From RFPI01 sp964470195 (lineage in GTDB: Bacteria > Pseudomonadota > Gammaproteobacteria > Burkholderiales > Methylophilaceae), in assembly GCA_964470195.1 (NCBI GenBank), contig CAYYBG010000008.1, positions 1 through 61,238 on the forward strand: DNA of 61,238 nucleotides. The letters run 5' to 3'. Positions 1 through 9,310 of the stretch are shown piece by piece (position 1 is the first letter of the stretch; every line of letters starts with the position of its first letter). The position numbers were made by a program, and so were the translations under genes. Under the pieces are notes generated by a model. It saw only the letters and a program-made list of their open reading frames with translations, was not told the origin of the DNA and ran no database searches.

Positions 1-451
1 CACCATGTGATTCCACACGAAATTGTGAACCCACATGAAATTAAAGCTTACCCATCTGGTAAGCTTTTTTTCGCCTGCGCATCGTATACGTATTGCCACA
101 TTTTACATGCTGAATTAAAAGGACGCAGACTTTTCTGAGTTAAAAATGATATTTTCTATAGCAATTGCAAGTAATAAAAATTTCCTTAGTTTGCATGCAT
201 GGTTGGAGCGATATATCAAAAAGTGAATTCTTTAAATGGCAGCTCCTAGGTTTATCTTAGGTTTATCTTAATAAAAAGCCATTATCAGTTTCAATCAAAT
301 TATTTTAATTATATTTTTAAAGTCATTTTCTGAGAATTTAATACGATTATAAATTTTATAAACTAATCCTATTTTTAATAAAAAGTTAATAATGATTTCT
401 TAACATCAGGGTTAAAAAATTTTCTAACTTATTTTACTCGGAGATTTTGAA
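1..451. other. AT-rich leader without a gene
   Basis: No convincing gene lies in this stretch. The left end carries an intrinsic terminator listed separately, presumably for a gene that ends outside the window. The rest is very AT-rich, with runs such as TTATTTTAATTATA. It probably holds the promoter of the secreted protein that starts at 452, but I could not assign -35/-10 boxes with confidence. A ribosome binding site (CGGAG, 439-443) lies just before that start. Confidence 0.5.
44..71 (+). terminator. Intrinsic terminator
   Basis: A perfect 9-bp stem (AAGCTTACC at 44-52 with GGTAAGCTT at 58-66), a 5-base loop and a T-run to 71. It would end transcription of a plus-strand gene located left of the window. 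Confidence 0.8.
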
Positions 452-2332
452 ATGACCCTTTCATTGACACCGTCAAATAGTCTTAAATTAAATGTATTAG
501 ATTCAGTTAGTTTAGTTGGTGCTGAAATTGCTGGATTTGACTCAGTATCAAAGAAATTTTTTGTCACGACGCCAAGTGGCTTGGTTATTGTAGATTCAAG
601 CGACCCAACAAATCTTTCCGTAGTCAACCAAATTGATTTTTCCTCTGCGCCTTATTCATTCTCAAACGATGTTAACAGCGTGGCTGTAAAAAATGGAGTT
701 GTTGCGGTAGCTGTTGCTAATTCAACCAAAACAAATGCTGGCAAAGTATTTCTACTCAATTCAAATGGTGAGTTATTAAACACACTTGAAGTGGGGTCCT
801 TGCCTGATATGTTGACGTTTACACCTAATGGCAAAGCGCTATTAGTTGCTAATGAGGGTGAGCGTAATGCTCCAAACGGTGAAATTGACCCAAATGGCTC
901 AATTAGTATTATTGACTTATCTTCTGGTATTGCTTCTGCGACTGTAAGGGAAGCAGTCTTTACAGCATTTAATGGCTCTGAAGCTCGACTCATTGAGCAA
1001 GGTGCACGCATTTACAATAATAAAACAGTTAGCCAAGAGGCAGAGCCAGAATATATTGCAGTCAATCCTGACGGAAAAACTGCGCTTGTTTCTTTGCAAG
1101 AGATGAATGCTGTTGGAATCTTGGATATTAAAAATGCACGTATCACTAAAATCGTCCCGCTTGGTTTGAAGTCCTTTAAATCTCTGCTAGCTGATTTCAG
1201 TGATAGAGATGGTCCAGGGGGAACAAACTTATATTCTCCTGTAACAGGCTACGATGTCTTTGGTATGTATATGCCTGATGCAATTGCAGCATTTACCTCT
1301 CGTGGTAAAACATATTATGCGATTGCTAACGAAGGTGATAGCCGAGATGACTTTATTGCTGGCGGTGAAGAGGTAAGGTTATCTGCGCTTAATCTGGATG
1401 CCATTAAATATCCTAACAGTGATTTTTTAAAATCATCAGCAGTGCTAGGCAGGTTGACTGTGGCAAATCCAGCTGCTATTGGCGGGAAAATTGCAGGCGA
1501 TACTGACAACGATGGCGATTTAGATCAAATTATTTCTTATGGTGCGAGATCATTCTCTATTTTAGACGCCAAAGGAAAAATTGTGTTTGATAGCGCTGAT
1601 CATATTGAGAGATTTATTGCAACTCAGGGTATTTTTTCTTCAGGCGGCGCATTCGATGACGGTCGCAGTGATAATAAAGGACCTGAGCCTGAAGGTTTAA
1701 CCGTCCAGCAAATTGGTGGTCGTACTTTTGCTTTCGTAGGCCTTGAGAGAGGCGGTGGCGGAGTAATGGTTTATGATGTGACCGATGTAAAAAATGTTCA
1801 GTTTGTCACTTATGCAAAGAATGAAGCAGATATTTCTCCCGAAGGTCTTAGCTTTATTGGTGCATCAGAAAGTCCAAATGGTCAAGCGCTACTAGCAGTA
1901 GCAAATGAGGTCTCTAAGACCCTTACTGTATATGGATTGACTCGAATTGTTAATGGTGATTCTAAGAATAATAAGATTGTTTCAATCGCGGGTGTCGATG
2001 AGATGACTGGTGGTAATGGTAAAGATCAATTTATCTTTACAAAAGTAGAACATATTGGAAAACTTTCTGGACAGCGTGATGTAATTACTGATTTTGTTAG
2101 CGGGACAGATATCGTCAATTTAAAAGCGATAGACGCAAATACAAATCTTAGAGGGGATCAAAGCTTTGTCTTTTCAAACAGATTTGATGTGGGTGCTGCA
2201 GGAAGATTGGTAATTTCGCATATCGACCAAGATCTTTTGGTCTCTGGGGATACCAATGGTGATGGTTTAGCCGATTTTACCATTGAGCTGCAAGGGGTGA
2301 GCGCGTGGGTCTCATCTGATTTTATTTTGTAA
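452..2332 (+). CDS. Secreted choice-of-anchor I-type beta-propeller protein with type I secretion tail
   Basis: 626 residues with no Sec signal peptide. Residues about 10-510 show the YncE-like/esterase-like propeller typical of choice-of-anchor I proteins, with repeated surface phrases such as ANEGE, ANEGDSRD and PEPEGL and an EF-hand-like Ca site (DTDNDGDLDQ, near residue 350). The last ~120 residues have an RTX/serralysin C-terminal look: GGNGKDQFIF, then DVITDF, then DTNGDGLADF. Such tails direct export by type I ABC secretion, but no such exporter is encoded in this window. The start is supported by a CGGAG ribosome binding site. The family's substrate is unknown; phosphodiesterase or phytase-like activity has been suggested for relatives but is not shown here. 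The 2OG oxygenase gene follows after a terminator-like hairpin. Confidence 0.75.
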   Translation: MTLSLTPSNSLKLNVLDSVSLVGAEIAGFDSVSKKFFVTTPSGLVIVDSSDPTNLSVVNQIDFSSAPYSFSNDVNSVAVKNGVVAVAVANSTKTNAGKVFLLNSNGELLNTLEVGSLPDMLTFTPNGKALLVANEGERNAPNGEIDPNGSISIIDLSSGIASATVREAVFTAFNGSEARLIEQGARIYNNKTVSQEAEPEYIAVNPDGKTALVSLQEMNAVGILDIKNARITKIVPLGLKSFKSLLADFSDRDGPGGTNLYSPVTGYDVFGMYMPDAIAAFTSRGKTYYAIANEGDSRDDFIAGGEEVRLSALNLDAIKYPNSDFLKSSAVLGRLTVANPAAIGGKIAGDTDNDGDLDQIISYGARSFSILDAKGKIVFDSADHIERFIATQGIFSSGGAFDDGRSDNKGPEPEGLTVQQIGGRTFAFVGLERGGGGVMVYDVTDVKNVQFVTYAKNEADISPEGLSFIGASESPNGQALLAVANEVSKTLTVYGLTRIVNGDSKNNKIVSIAGVDEMTGGNGKDQFIFTKVEHIGKLSGQRDVITDFVSGTDIVNLKAIDANTNLRGDQSFVFSNRFDVGAAGRLVISHIDQDLLVSGDTNGDGLADFTIELQGVSAWVSSDFIL

Positions 2333-2374
2333 AGTCAAATCAATTCAGCCAGCACAAAGCAACATCTGTGATAA

Positions 2375-2402
2375 AAGAGCCACCTTTGTTAAGGTGGCTC
2401 TT
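2375..2402. terminator. Hairpin terminator, possibly bidirectional
   Basis: A perfect 12-bp stem (2375-2386 with 2391-2402) around a 4-base loop, 40 bases after the propeller gene. The T-run is weak on the plus strand (TTACT) and slightly better on the minus strand (TTTTAT). Confidence 0.65.
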
Positions 2403-2501
2403 ACTAAAATATTTTATTCAAATTTAAATTCTATTTCTTTAATTTGTTGATGGCTATCATAATCAAATTAATTTTAAAGTATTTAAATATGGAAATTCTT
2501 T

Positions 2502-3968
2502 ATGGTAAAACAATTAGATAAAAGTTGGCAGGATTGGGTGACGCTCAATATCGCAAGAGGTTGTGATAAACGTGGCATTATCCAAATATTGCTAGATCAT
2601 GAATTTGACGCCGAAAGTATTTTTGATGCGCTTAAGGATGAGCCTGATGCAATAACTTTGCAAGAATTTTTGCAACAAAAAATTAACACAAGTAATTCCA
2701 TTCCGCAGTCTAAATTCTTTGATAGTGAAAAAAGTACTTTTCAAGCACTTAATGAAATAAAACCTCCATTTGCGCAGAAATTGGCCACCAATAAAGCTAA
2801 TGTATTTGTTATTGAGAACTTCCTTAATGAAAATGAGTGCCAGGAGTTGATAACAATTATTAGAAGTCATTGTCGGCAATCTACTATCACTTCACAAGAT
2901 GAGCCTGACAAGGCATTTAGAACCAGTCAAACTTGTGATTTAGGTCTACTGCAACAACATGCCCTTGTGCAGGAGATTGATAAGCGTATTTGTGAGTATA
3001 TGGGAATTGAACAGCAGCGTTCTGAAACAATACAGGGACAATATTATCAAGTAGGACAACAATTTAAAGCACATACTGATTATTTTGAGCCCAATACATC
3101 GGAGTACCAGAATTTTGCAGGGGAACTTGGACAAAGAACATGGACATTCATGATTTATTTGAACGAGGTTGACTCAGGCGGAGAAACAAACTTTCCAGAG
3201 CTTTCTCTTGAAATTAAGCCATCAGTAGGTAAGGCGCTTGTCTGGAATAGCCTATTATCCAATGGAGAAGTTAATCCAGCTACTCTTCATTGGGCAAAGC
3301 CGGTAATTTTCGGGGAGAAGTTTGTAATTACAAAGTGGTTTAGAACGCACGGAACACTTAGTACTGATTATGTAACCCCGCAAAGAAAAACAATTCCATT
3401 ATTTACTCGTGAGGGATTCAAAAAGTTACCAATCCCACAAGATTTGTTTAATTTGTTGCAAAATTTTTACCAAGAAAATAAACCTAATGAAGTCGTTGAG
3501 CAGAGTGATGCAATTGGCCGATATATTAATTCTGCTCACACTCAACATCCAGCGAGCATGATTGAGCTAACGGATCAGATTAGAGTTAATATTTTGCATA
3601 GTCTTACCCCACTACTAGAGAAATGGACTGGATTAGCCCTTGAGTCCAGTGCTGTTTATGGGATAAGAGAGTATAAGCATGGTGCCACACTTGCGATGCA
3701 TGTCGATAGAGTCGAAACACATCAGATCAGTGCCATTCTAAATATAGCTCAGTCGGTAAAAAAAGATTGGCCTTTGCAGATTTGCGATCATATGGGAAGA
3801 ATGCACGAAGTAATCATGAAGCCTGGTGAGATGATTTTTTATGAGTCAGCACGGCTGCTGCATGGAAGACATCGACCATTAGAAGGAGATTTTTATGCCA
3901 ATATATTTACTCATACACGCCCATTGGCACTCAACAAGAAAGCTTCAAAAAGTATAAAGTTTTACTAA
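2502..3968 (+). CDS. 2-oxoglutarate/Fe(II) oxygenase with two prolyl-4-hydroxylase-like domains
   Basis: 488 residues, cytoplasmic by appearance. The first oxygenase domain (about 100-285) has the P4H iron triad H191-x-D193 and H263, with K273 as a plausible 2-oxoglutarate anchor (WAKPVIFGEKFVITKWFR). A second domain (about 380-475) again shows H400-x-D402 and a distal H454 (RLLHGRHRP). An N-terminal helical segment (DWVTLNIARGCDKRGIIQILLDHEFD, split over residues 11-36) precedes them. Two domains that both keep iron ligands are unusual. The family hydroxylates proline or other residues in proteins; the target here is unknown. Its position between a secreted propeller protein and a secretion cluster suggests an exported-protein substrate, but that is inference. 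A GGAAA ribosome binding site precedes the ATG. Confidence 0.75.
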   Translation: MVKQLDKSWQDWVTLNIARGCDKRGIIQILLDHEFDAESIFDALKDEPDAITLQEFLQQKINTSNSIPQSKFFDSEKSTFQALNEIKPPFAQKLATNKANVFVIENFLNENECQELITIIRSHCRQSTITSQDEPDKAFRTSQTCDLGLLQQHALVQEIDKRICEYMGIEQQRSETIQGQYYQVGQQFKAHTDYFEPNTSEYQNFAGELGQRTWTFMIYLNEVDSGGETNFPELSLEIKPSVGKALVWNSLLSNGEVNPATLHWAKPVIFGEKFVITKWFRTHGTLSTDYVTPQRKTIPLFTREGFKKLPIPQDLFNLLQNFYQENKPNEVVEQSDAIGRYINSAHTQHPASMIELTDQIRVNILHSLTPLLEKWTGLALESSAVYGIREYKHGATLAMHVDRVETHQISAILNIAQSVKKDWPLQICDHMGRMHEVIMKPGEMIFYESARLLHGRHRPLEGDFYANIFTHTRPLALNKKASKSIKFY

Positions 3969-4108
3969 TTTTATAAATATTAAATATATTACAGTTGTGT
4001 AAATTGTTTTAACTTAAAATAATGATAACTTTTAATCTTTGAAATATTATTGTCATATTCAATTCATATAATTTTTTAATCTGATTTAGAAATTAAGATT
4101 ATTAAATT

Positions 4109-4528
4109 ATGCACTTGAAATCTACCAAAATTCAGGGATTTACCTTGCTAGAATTACTGGTAGTAATGGTAATTATCGGACTCCTCGCGGGCTATGTTGG
4201 TCCCAAATATTTTGACCAAGTTGGGAAATCTGAAACAAAAACTGCCTGGGCGCAAATTGATGCCTTGGGCAAGGCATTGGATCAGTACCGCATCGATACT
4301 GGACATTATCCTACTACTGAGCAAGGTTTAAATGCTCTCATACAACGTCCAAATGATGAGCCAAAATGGGCTGGCCCTTACTTACAAAAAAAAGTTCCTC
4401 TTGACCCATGGAGAAGACCTTACATTTATAAATCACCAGGTGAAAATGGTGACTATGACCTACTTAGTTTGGGTAAGGATGGTGCAGTCGGTGGCACCAA
4501 AGATTCTCAGGATATTGTAAGCTGGTAG
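4109..4528 (+). CDS. gspG: Major pseudopilin GspG
   Basis: 139 residues, the usual GspG length. A class III prepilin leader ends at G10, with cleavage before F11 (G|FTLLE) and the conserved Glu at mature position 5, followed by a ~20-residue hydrophobic helix. The C-terminal half has the GspG signature region (TEQGLNALIQRP, WAGPYL, PLDPWRRPY, DLLSLGKDG) and probably the Ca-binding loop. It opens the secretion cluster; gspF follows after 11 bases. The leader peptide would be removed by a GspO/PilD peptidase, and the only candidate in the window is at 37509. Confidence 0.93.
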   Translation: MHLKSTKIQGFTLLELLVVMVIIGLLAGYVGPKYFDQVGKSETKTAWAQIDALGKALDQYRIDTGHYPTTEQGLNALIQRPNDEPKWAGPYLQKKVPLDPWRRPYIYKSPGENGDYDLLSLGKDGAVGGTKDSQDIVSW

Positions 4529-4539
4529 AGCTCAACAAT

Positions 4540-5715
4540 ATGTTCTACAAAGTTAAAGCCCTTAACGGCACAAACATGGTATCTATCGATATCGACGCCA
4601 TCAATGAAAACGAGGCGCTTGCCCAAGTTAAGGCCAGAGGTCTGGTCCCAATTTCAGTCAAAGCAAAAAATCTATCTATTTATCAGCCCAGACAACAACA
4701 TTTATCAGTTTCATTATTCACTATTGAACTTTTAGCACTTCTTCAAGCTGGGCTGAATTTAGTTGAGGCTGTCGAAGCCCTAGCAGCTAAAGATCAACAG
4801 CCCGCTCCTGAGCTGACTCAAATACTTAATGCTATGTACCAAGGCCAGACATTCTCTTCGGCACTGGAGCAATTGCCAAATGTTTTCCCAATTTTATTGA
4901 TAGCTACCGTTAAAGCCAGTGAGAAATCTGGTGATCTTGAAGAAGCATTAGGTCGCTACATTTCCTATCAACAGCAAATAAACCAACTGAAGAAGAAGGT
5001 TGTTAGTGCGTCCATTTATCCTTTATTACTTATGTTTGTTGGTGGCTTAGTAGTTCTGTTTTTATTAGGTTTTGTGGTCCCAAAATTTAGCATGATTTAT
5101 GAAGATTCCGCTAATCAATTGCCTTATCTATCGCAATTATTACTGATGTGGGGTAAGTTTCTTGCACAGAATGGTGAAGCCGCTTTGGTGGCATTATTCG
5201 CAATACTGATTGGTATGTTTTTCTTATTTTCCCAGGCCTCGGTAAGAACCTATTTTCTTTCTAAGTTATGGCAAATACCAGCGATTGGCCGACAGTTAAA
5301 AATCTACCAGTTATCACGTTTTTTCCGCACTTTAGGTATGTTGCTGAAGGGCGGGGCACCGATTCTTGCAGCATTAAGATCCGCCAGTGGACTATTGGAC
5401 AAATCACTACTAAGTAGCATGAAAAAAGCAGAATTATCTATCAGCGAGGGTAGGCCAATCTCAGAGGCAATGACTGCGGCTGGACTAACCACTCCGATTG
5501 CTACAAGAATGCTTTTAGTCGGAGAGCGAGGAGGCAATATTGATGAAATGATGACACGTATTGCTACTTTCTATGACGATGAGCTGGCGCGCTGGTTAGA
5601 TTGGTTTACTAGATTATTTGAACCAATTTTAATGTTGTTGATTGGTTTAGTGATTGGTGTGGTGGTGTTATTGCTTTATATGCCAATATTTGAGCTGGCA
5701 GGTAATATCCAATGA
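4540..5715 (+). CDS. gspF: Type II secretion inner-membrane platform protein GspF
   Basis: 391 residues, about standard length. Two T2SSF repeat domains (near 60-180 and 260-385) flank a central membrane segment, with hydrophobic helices around residues 165-190 and 365-385. The motif MLLVGERGGNIDEMM in the second repeat is characteristic. The protein anchors the ATPase and pseudopilus base in the inner membrane. A GAGCTC ribosome-binding-like site lies before the ATG, and the stop overlaps the next start in an ATGA, indicating translational coupling with gspE. Confidence 0.93.
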   Translation: MFYKVKALNGTNMVSIDIDAINENEALAQVKARGLVPISVKAKNLSIYQPRQQHLSVSLFTIELLALLQAGLNLVEAVEALAAKDQQPAPELTQILNAMYQGQTFSSALEQLPNVFPILLIATVKASEKSGDLEEALGRYISYQQQINQLKKKVVSASIYPLLLMFVGGLVVLFLLGFVVPKFSMIYEDSANQLPYLSQLLLMWGKFLAQNGEAALVALFAILIGMFFLFSQASVRTYFLSKLWQIPAIGRQLKIYQLSRFFRTLGMLLKGGAPILAALRSASGLLDKSLLSSMKKAELSISEGRPISEAMTAAGLTTPIATRMLLVGERGGNIDEMMTRIATFYDDELARWLDWFTRLFEPILMLLIGLVIGVVVLLLYMPIFELAGNIQ

Positions 5716-7409
5716 CCAGCAATCTAGCACGTGACATCAAAGTTTCAACCTTTGCCGATGTTATTGAGCAGGCAAGGTCAAAAGCAATTTCTCATCAGCA
5801 GCCGATGATTCAAATACTGCAAGAAATTCTTGCCTTAGATTCGGAAGCGTTTGTGAAGACGCTTGCTGACACCTTTAATATCGAACCAATTTCCATGAAA
5901 CAAATGCATCAGCTTACCCCTGCTTACGAGCTATTGCCTTTTAATGAAGGGCAACGTAAGGGTTGTATTGCATTTAAATATGATGACAAAAATTATTATG
6001 TTGTGATTTCCAATCCTATCGATGATGCGCTACAGGCTTGGTTGGATGAAATAATTCCTGGTCCATTTGAGTTGCGTTTGGCTCACGCTTCGGATATTAG
6101 AGCTTTTCAAGCATCGCAAGAGGACAGTCTGAGAGCGCTAGATCAACTAGTGCCGGAGAATAATTCTGCTGAGAATGACGAATCTATTCCAGTCACTCGA
6201 ATTTCTATTCAGTCAATCAATGAAGATATTAATCCAATTGTTAAATTAATTAACTCAACCCTATATGACGGATTAAAGATTGGGGCAAGCGACATTCATT
6301 TGGAATGCTCAAGTCGTGGACTGGAAATCAAATATCGTATTGATGGCGTGATTACGAATATAGGCGCAATGCAGGGACGTGATAATGCTGATCAAGCAAT
6401 ATCCAGGATTAAGGTGATGGCACAACTTGATATTGCTGAGAGACGCATTCCGCAGGATGGACGTTTCAAACTATCAGTGCTCGGTCGTGAAGTAGATTTT
6501 CGTGTATCAATAATGCCTAGCGTTTTTGGAGAAGATGCCGTAGTCAGAATATTAGATCGTAAATCTATTACCGAAGAAGTAAATGGCCTAAGTCTTCAGG
6601 CACTAGGATTTAATCCAGAAATTATTAATCAGTTTAGAAAGTTAGCATATGAGCCATATGGCATGGTGTTAGTAACAGGTCCCACAGGGAGTGGTAAGAC
6701 TACTTCATTGTATGCGGCTATTTCAGAAGTTAATACTGGGCATGACAAAATCATTACCATTGAAGATCCCGTTGAGTATCAACTTCCGGGGGTTTTACAA
6801 ATACCCGTTAATGAAAAAAAGGGATTAACTTTTGCCCGAGGTCTTAGATCTATCCTAAGACATGATCCAGATAAAATAATGGTGGGTGAAATTCGCGATA
6901 CTGACACAGCTCAGATTGCCGTCCAAGCAGCCCTGACAGGACATTTGGTTTTTACTACTGTGCATGCAAATAGTGTTCTCGATGTGATAGGTCGTTTTAT
7001 GCATATGGGCGTTGATCTATATAACTTTGTATCCGCAGTCAATGGAATTATGGCGCAACGTCTCATACGTGAACTTTGTCCTCATTGTGCAGAGGATTAC
7101 ATCCCGCCGCCCAGCTTAATAGAAGTCTCACAAATACCTCCTGAGTTGCTAACGCGAATGCATTTTAGGCATGCAAAGGGTTGTGGACATTGTCGAGGCA
7201 GTGGATATAAGGGCAGAAAAGCGATAGCAGAATTATTGGTGCTAAATGATGAGCTCAGGGAGATGATTATTGCTCGTGAGCCTATTCGAAAACTAAAACA
7301 AGCTGCTAAGAGAAATGGCCTTCGTTCAATACGAGAAGTTGCCCTTCATCATGTCAGTTTGGGTCTAACCACTTTGCAGGAGATCAACCGTGTTACCTTT
7401 GTTGATTAA
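5712..7409 (+). CDS. gspE: Type II secretion ATPase GspE
   Basis: 565 residues. An N-terminal MshEN/T2SSE_N-like region is followed by the ATPase domain. Walker A is GPTGSGKTT (323-331), the Asp box is ITIEDPVEY (348-356) and Walker B is IMVGEIRD (389-396). A zinc-binding tetracysteine module (C456, C459, C491, C494) is present, as in genuine GspE/PilB enzymes. It is a cytoplasmic hexameric motor that powers pseudopilus growth. Start and stop of neighbouring genes overlap (5712-5715), consistent with one operon. Confidence 0.93.
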   Translation: MTSNLARDIKVSTFADVIEQARSKAISHQQPMIQILQEILALDSEAFVKTLADTFNIEPISMKQMHQLTPAYELLPFNEGQRKGCIAFKYDDKNYYVVISNPIDDALQAWLDEIIPGPFELRLAHASDIRAFQASQEDSLRALDQLVPENNSAENDESIPVTRISIQSINEDINPIVKLINSTLYDGLKIGASDIHLECSSRGLEIKYRIDGVITNIGAMQGRDNADQAISRIKVMAQLDIAERRIPQDGRFKLSVLGREVDFRVSIMPSVFGEDAVVRILDRKSITEEVNGLSLQALGFNPEIINQFRKLAYEPYGMVLVTGPTGSGKTTSLYAAISEVNTGHDKIITIEDPVEYQLPGVLQIPVNEKKGLTFARGLRSILRHDPDKIMVGEIRDTDTAQIAVQAALTGHLVFTTVHANSVLDVIGRFMHMGVDLYNFVSAVNGIMAQRLIRELCPHCAEDYIPPPSLIEVSQIPPELLTRMHFRHAKGCGHCRGSGYKGRKAIAELLVLNDELREMIIAREPIRKLKQAAKRNGLRSIREVALHHVSLGLTTLQEINRVTFVD

Positions 7410-7419
7410 CCGATGCGTG

Positions 7420-8193
7420 ATGGCTATCTGCTCAAATGGCATTGCCCTAGTAGAGGTTTCTGCTTATGGTCGCAAAATTCTTGATAAACAATTTTATCCA
7501 TTTGATAGTGCACAAGATGATGGGGGTGACATTTTTAATGGATTGTTAAATAAGGTGTTAGCGAAACATAGCAAAAATAAAAGCCAGCAACTTGAAGTAA
7601 TACTTAGCTCAGATTTTGTACGTTTTATGGTCTTACCAAGGCAGTCATCATATCTAAGCGCGGCTGAGAGAGCGGCTTATGCTGATGCCTTGTATAAAGA
7701 GGTATATGGTAATCTCTCTGAACAATGGTCTATAGCAATAGAGGATGCTCCACCTTATCACCCCGCCTTATGTGCAGCAATCGATACTCATCTATTAGAT
7801 CAAATAAAACAAATTGCTATTCAGCATCGATTTAGATTGTCATCTGTGGGGACTCACGCTACGTCAGTCATCAATCAATTAAATCTACATAATTTCCAGG
7901 GATGTTTGGCGATTGTAGAACCCTCGCGCTTGGTTTTCGTCGAGTTCAATCACTCATTGAAACATATACAACAGTTGAAATGGCAGGGTAATTGGATTAC
8001 ACCACTACAAAAAATATTAAGAAAAACTCAGTTATCAAGTCACTTGGCTAAAAATCAACTATTGATTTATGCCCCTTTCCATCCACAAACAGATATCCCC
8101 TCATTTGATGAATGGCATGTCAATTTCTGCAAACCTGCAACCTCCATGTTTGAGGGCAGTGCTCACTTTCAAATGATTTTAGGTAATTTATGA
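7420..8193 (+). CDS. PilM/GspL-cytoplasmic-domain-like assembly protein
   Basis: 257 residues from the ATG at 7420; a GTG at 7390 would give 267 residues and overlap gspE. There is no membrane segment. The position (gspE - this gene - PilN-like - PilO-like) and the beta-rich actin-like start (IALVEVSAYG) point to a PilM or GspL cytoplasmic domain homologue, which would link the ATPase to the inner-membrane PilN/PilO pair. It is shorter than PilM (~350 residues), and the ATP-binding motifs are not obvious, so the assignment rests mostly on order. It overlaps the next gene by ATGA. Confidence 0.6.
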   Translation: MAICSNGIALVEVSAYGRKILDKQFYPFDSAQDDGGDIFNGLLNKVLAKHSKNKSQQLEVILSSDFVRFMVLPRQSSYLSAAERAAYADALYKEVYGNLSEQWSIAIEDAPPYHPALCAAIDTHLLDQIKQIAIQHRFRLSSVGTHATSVINQLNLHNFQGCLAIVEPSRLVFVEFNHSLKHIQQLKWQGNWITPLQKILRKTQLSSHLAKNQLLIYAPFHPQTDIPSFDEWHVNFCKPATSMFEGSAHFQMILGNL

Positions 8194-8726
8194 GCATGCA
8201 TATCCAAATAAACTTTGTTCAGACTGCTTGGTACAAACTCTCCTATGTTACGAGACTTGGGGCGAGCTTGACGTGGATTAGCTTGATTTTTTTCTGTGTA
8301 GTTTTTGCATATCAGCAAATTTTACAATCAAAGCAATTAGAAATTCAGCGAGCAAAAATTGCCACTCAGCGAATAAGCCCAAAGGTGAATAAAAATACTA
8401 TTCCACAACCATCATTGAATCATGAGCAGAAGCTAATTCTGACTGAAATGGTTCATCGATTAAATGCACCATGGGAGAGTTTATTTAATGCAATAGAGAA
8501 AATGCAAAATGCTGATATTGCGCTTGTGAGTGTTATTCCAAATCTTGATAAAGAACAATTGGAGTTGTCTGGTGAGGCAAGAAACCTAAATGCCATTTTT
8601 GCTTATATAGAGTCTTTGGAGACGCTGCCGATGCTAGAACATGTCACCTTGCTGAAGCATCAAATCATTGACTCTCATCCTTACCAACCAGTCGAATTTT
8701 CTATTCTAGCGAGATGGAAAGAATGA
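8190..8726 (+). CDS. PilN/GspL-type inner-membrane assembly protein
   Basis: 178 residues with one N-terminal membrane helix at about 24-44 (LGASLTWISLIFFCVVFAYQ), a short coiled-coil linker and a ferredoxin-like periplasmic domain (about 85-178), as in PilN and the C-terminal half of GspL. The split PilM plus PilN arrangement resembles type IV pili rather than canonical type II systems, where one GspL protein does both jobs. The start overlaps the previous stop (ATGA). Confidence 0.7.
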   Translation: MSMHIQINFVQTAWYKLSYVTRLGASLTWISLIFFCVVFAYQQILQSKQLEIQRAKIATQRISPKVNKNTIPQPSLNHEQKLILTEMVHRLNAPWESLFNAIEKMQNADIALVSVIPNLDKEQLELSGEARNLNAIFAYIESLETLPMLEHVTLLKHQIIDSHPYQPVEFSILARWKE

Positions 8727-9310
8727 TTGAATTATTTCATCAGGGTTTATGGTATGTTCGTCAGAGCCTGTATCAGTTGGGCTTATGGGGCATTATTGGT
8801 TGTAGCTTAATCATGTTTACTGGAGTGTCGCTATACCTCTCATCCAACACTATTCAATCATCTCAAACAATTCTGAAGCATCCTTCACAACATATACAAG
8901 CAACATCTCTTCAAAATAAGCAAGAAGATAATCCATCGCAAATAGATAGCAAGTCAAATGAGATATTGCCTATTTTAGCTTTGTTACCTAAAGAAAAAAG
9001 TCTTCCAAATATCCTTTATCAAATTTATCAACAGTCTAAACAAGTGAACTTAAATATTGCTAGTGCTGAATATAAATGGAGAAAGGTAAAGAAAACGACC
9101 TTATCGAGAGAAGGTAGTCTAGTTCAGTATGAAATTACATTCCCACTCACAGGTCATTACAGGGAAATAAGAAATATGGTTAATGGTGTATTGGCCAATA
9201 TTCCTACTCTTTCATTAGAAGCCATTGCGCTGGAGCGAGAAAGTGCTGAAAGTGACTTTGCAGAAGCTAAAGTGACTTTTGTAGTGTTTATGCTTGGGGA
9301 CATTGAATGA
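8714..9310 (+). CDS. PilO/GspM-type inner-membrane protein
   Basis: 198 residues. One membrane helix lies near residues 18-42, followed by a polar linker and a periplasmic ferredoxin-like domain (about 100-198) with YEITFPLTGHYREI, typical of GspMb/PilO. It should pair with the PilN-like neighbour and connect the inner-membrane platform to the secretin. An in-frame ATG at 8723 (ATGA overlap with the previous stop) is an equally plausible start. Confidence 0.7.
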   Translation: MERMIELFHQGLWYVRQSLYQLGLWGIIGCSLIMFTGVSLYLSSNTIQSSQTILKHPSQHIQATSLQNKQEDNPSQIDSKSNEILPILALLPKEKSLPNILYQIYQQSKQVNLNIASAEYKWRKVKKTTLSREGSLVQYEITFPLTGHYREIRNMVNGVLANIPTLSLEAIALERESAESDFAEAKVTFVVFMLGDIE

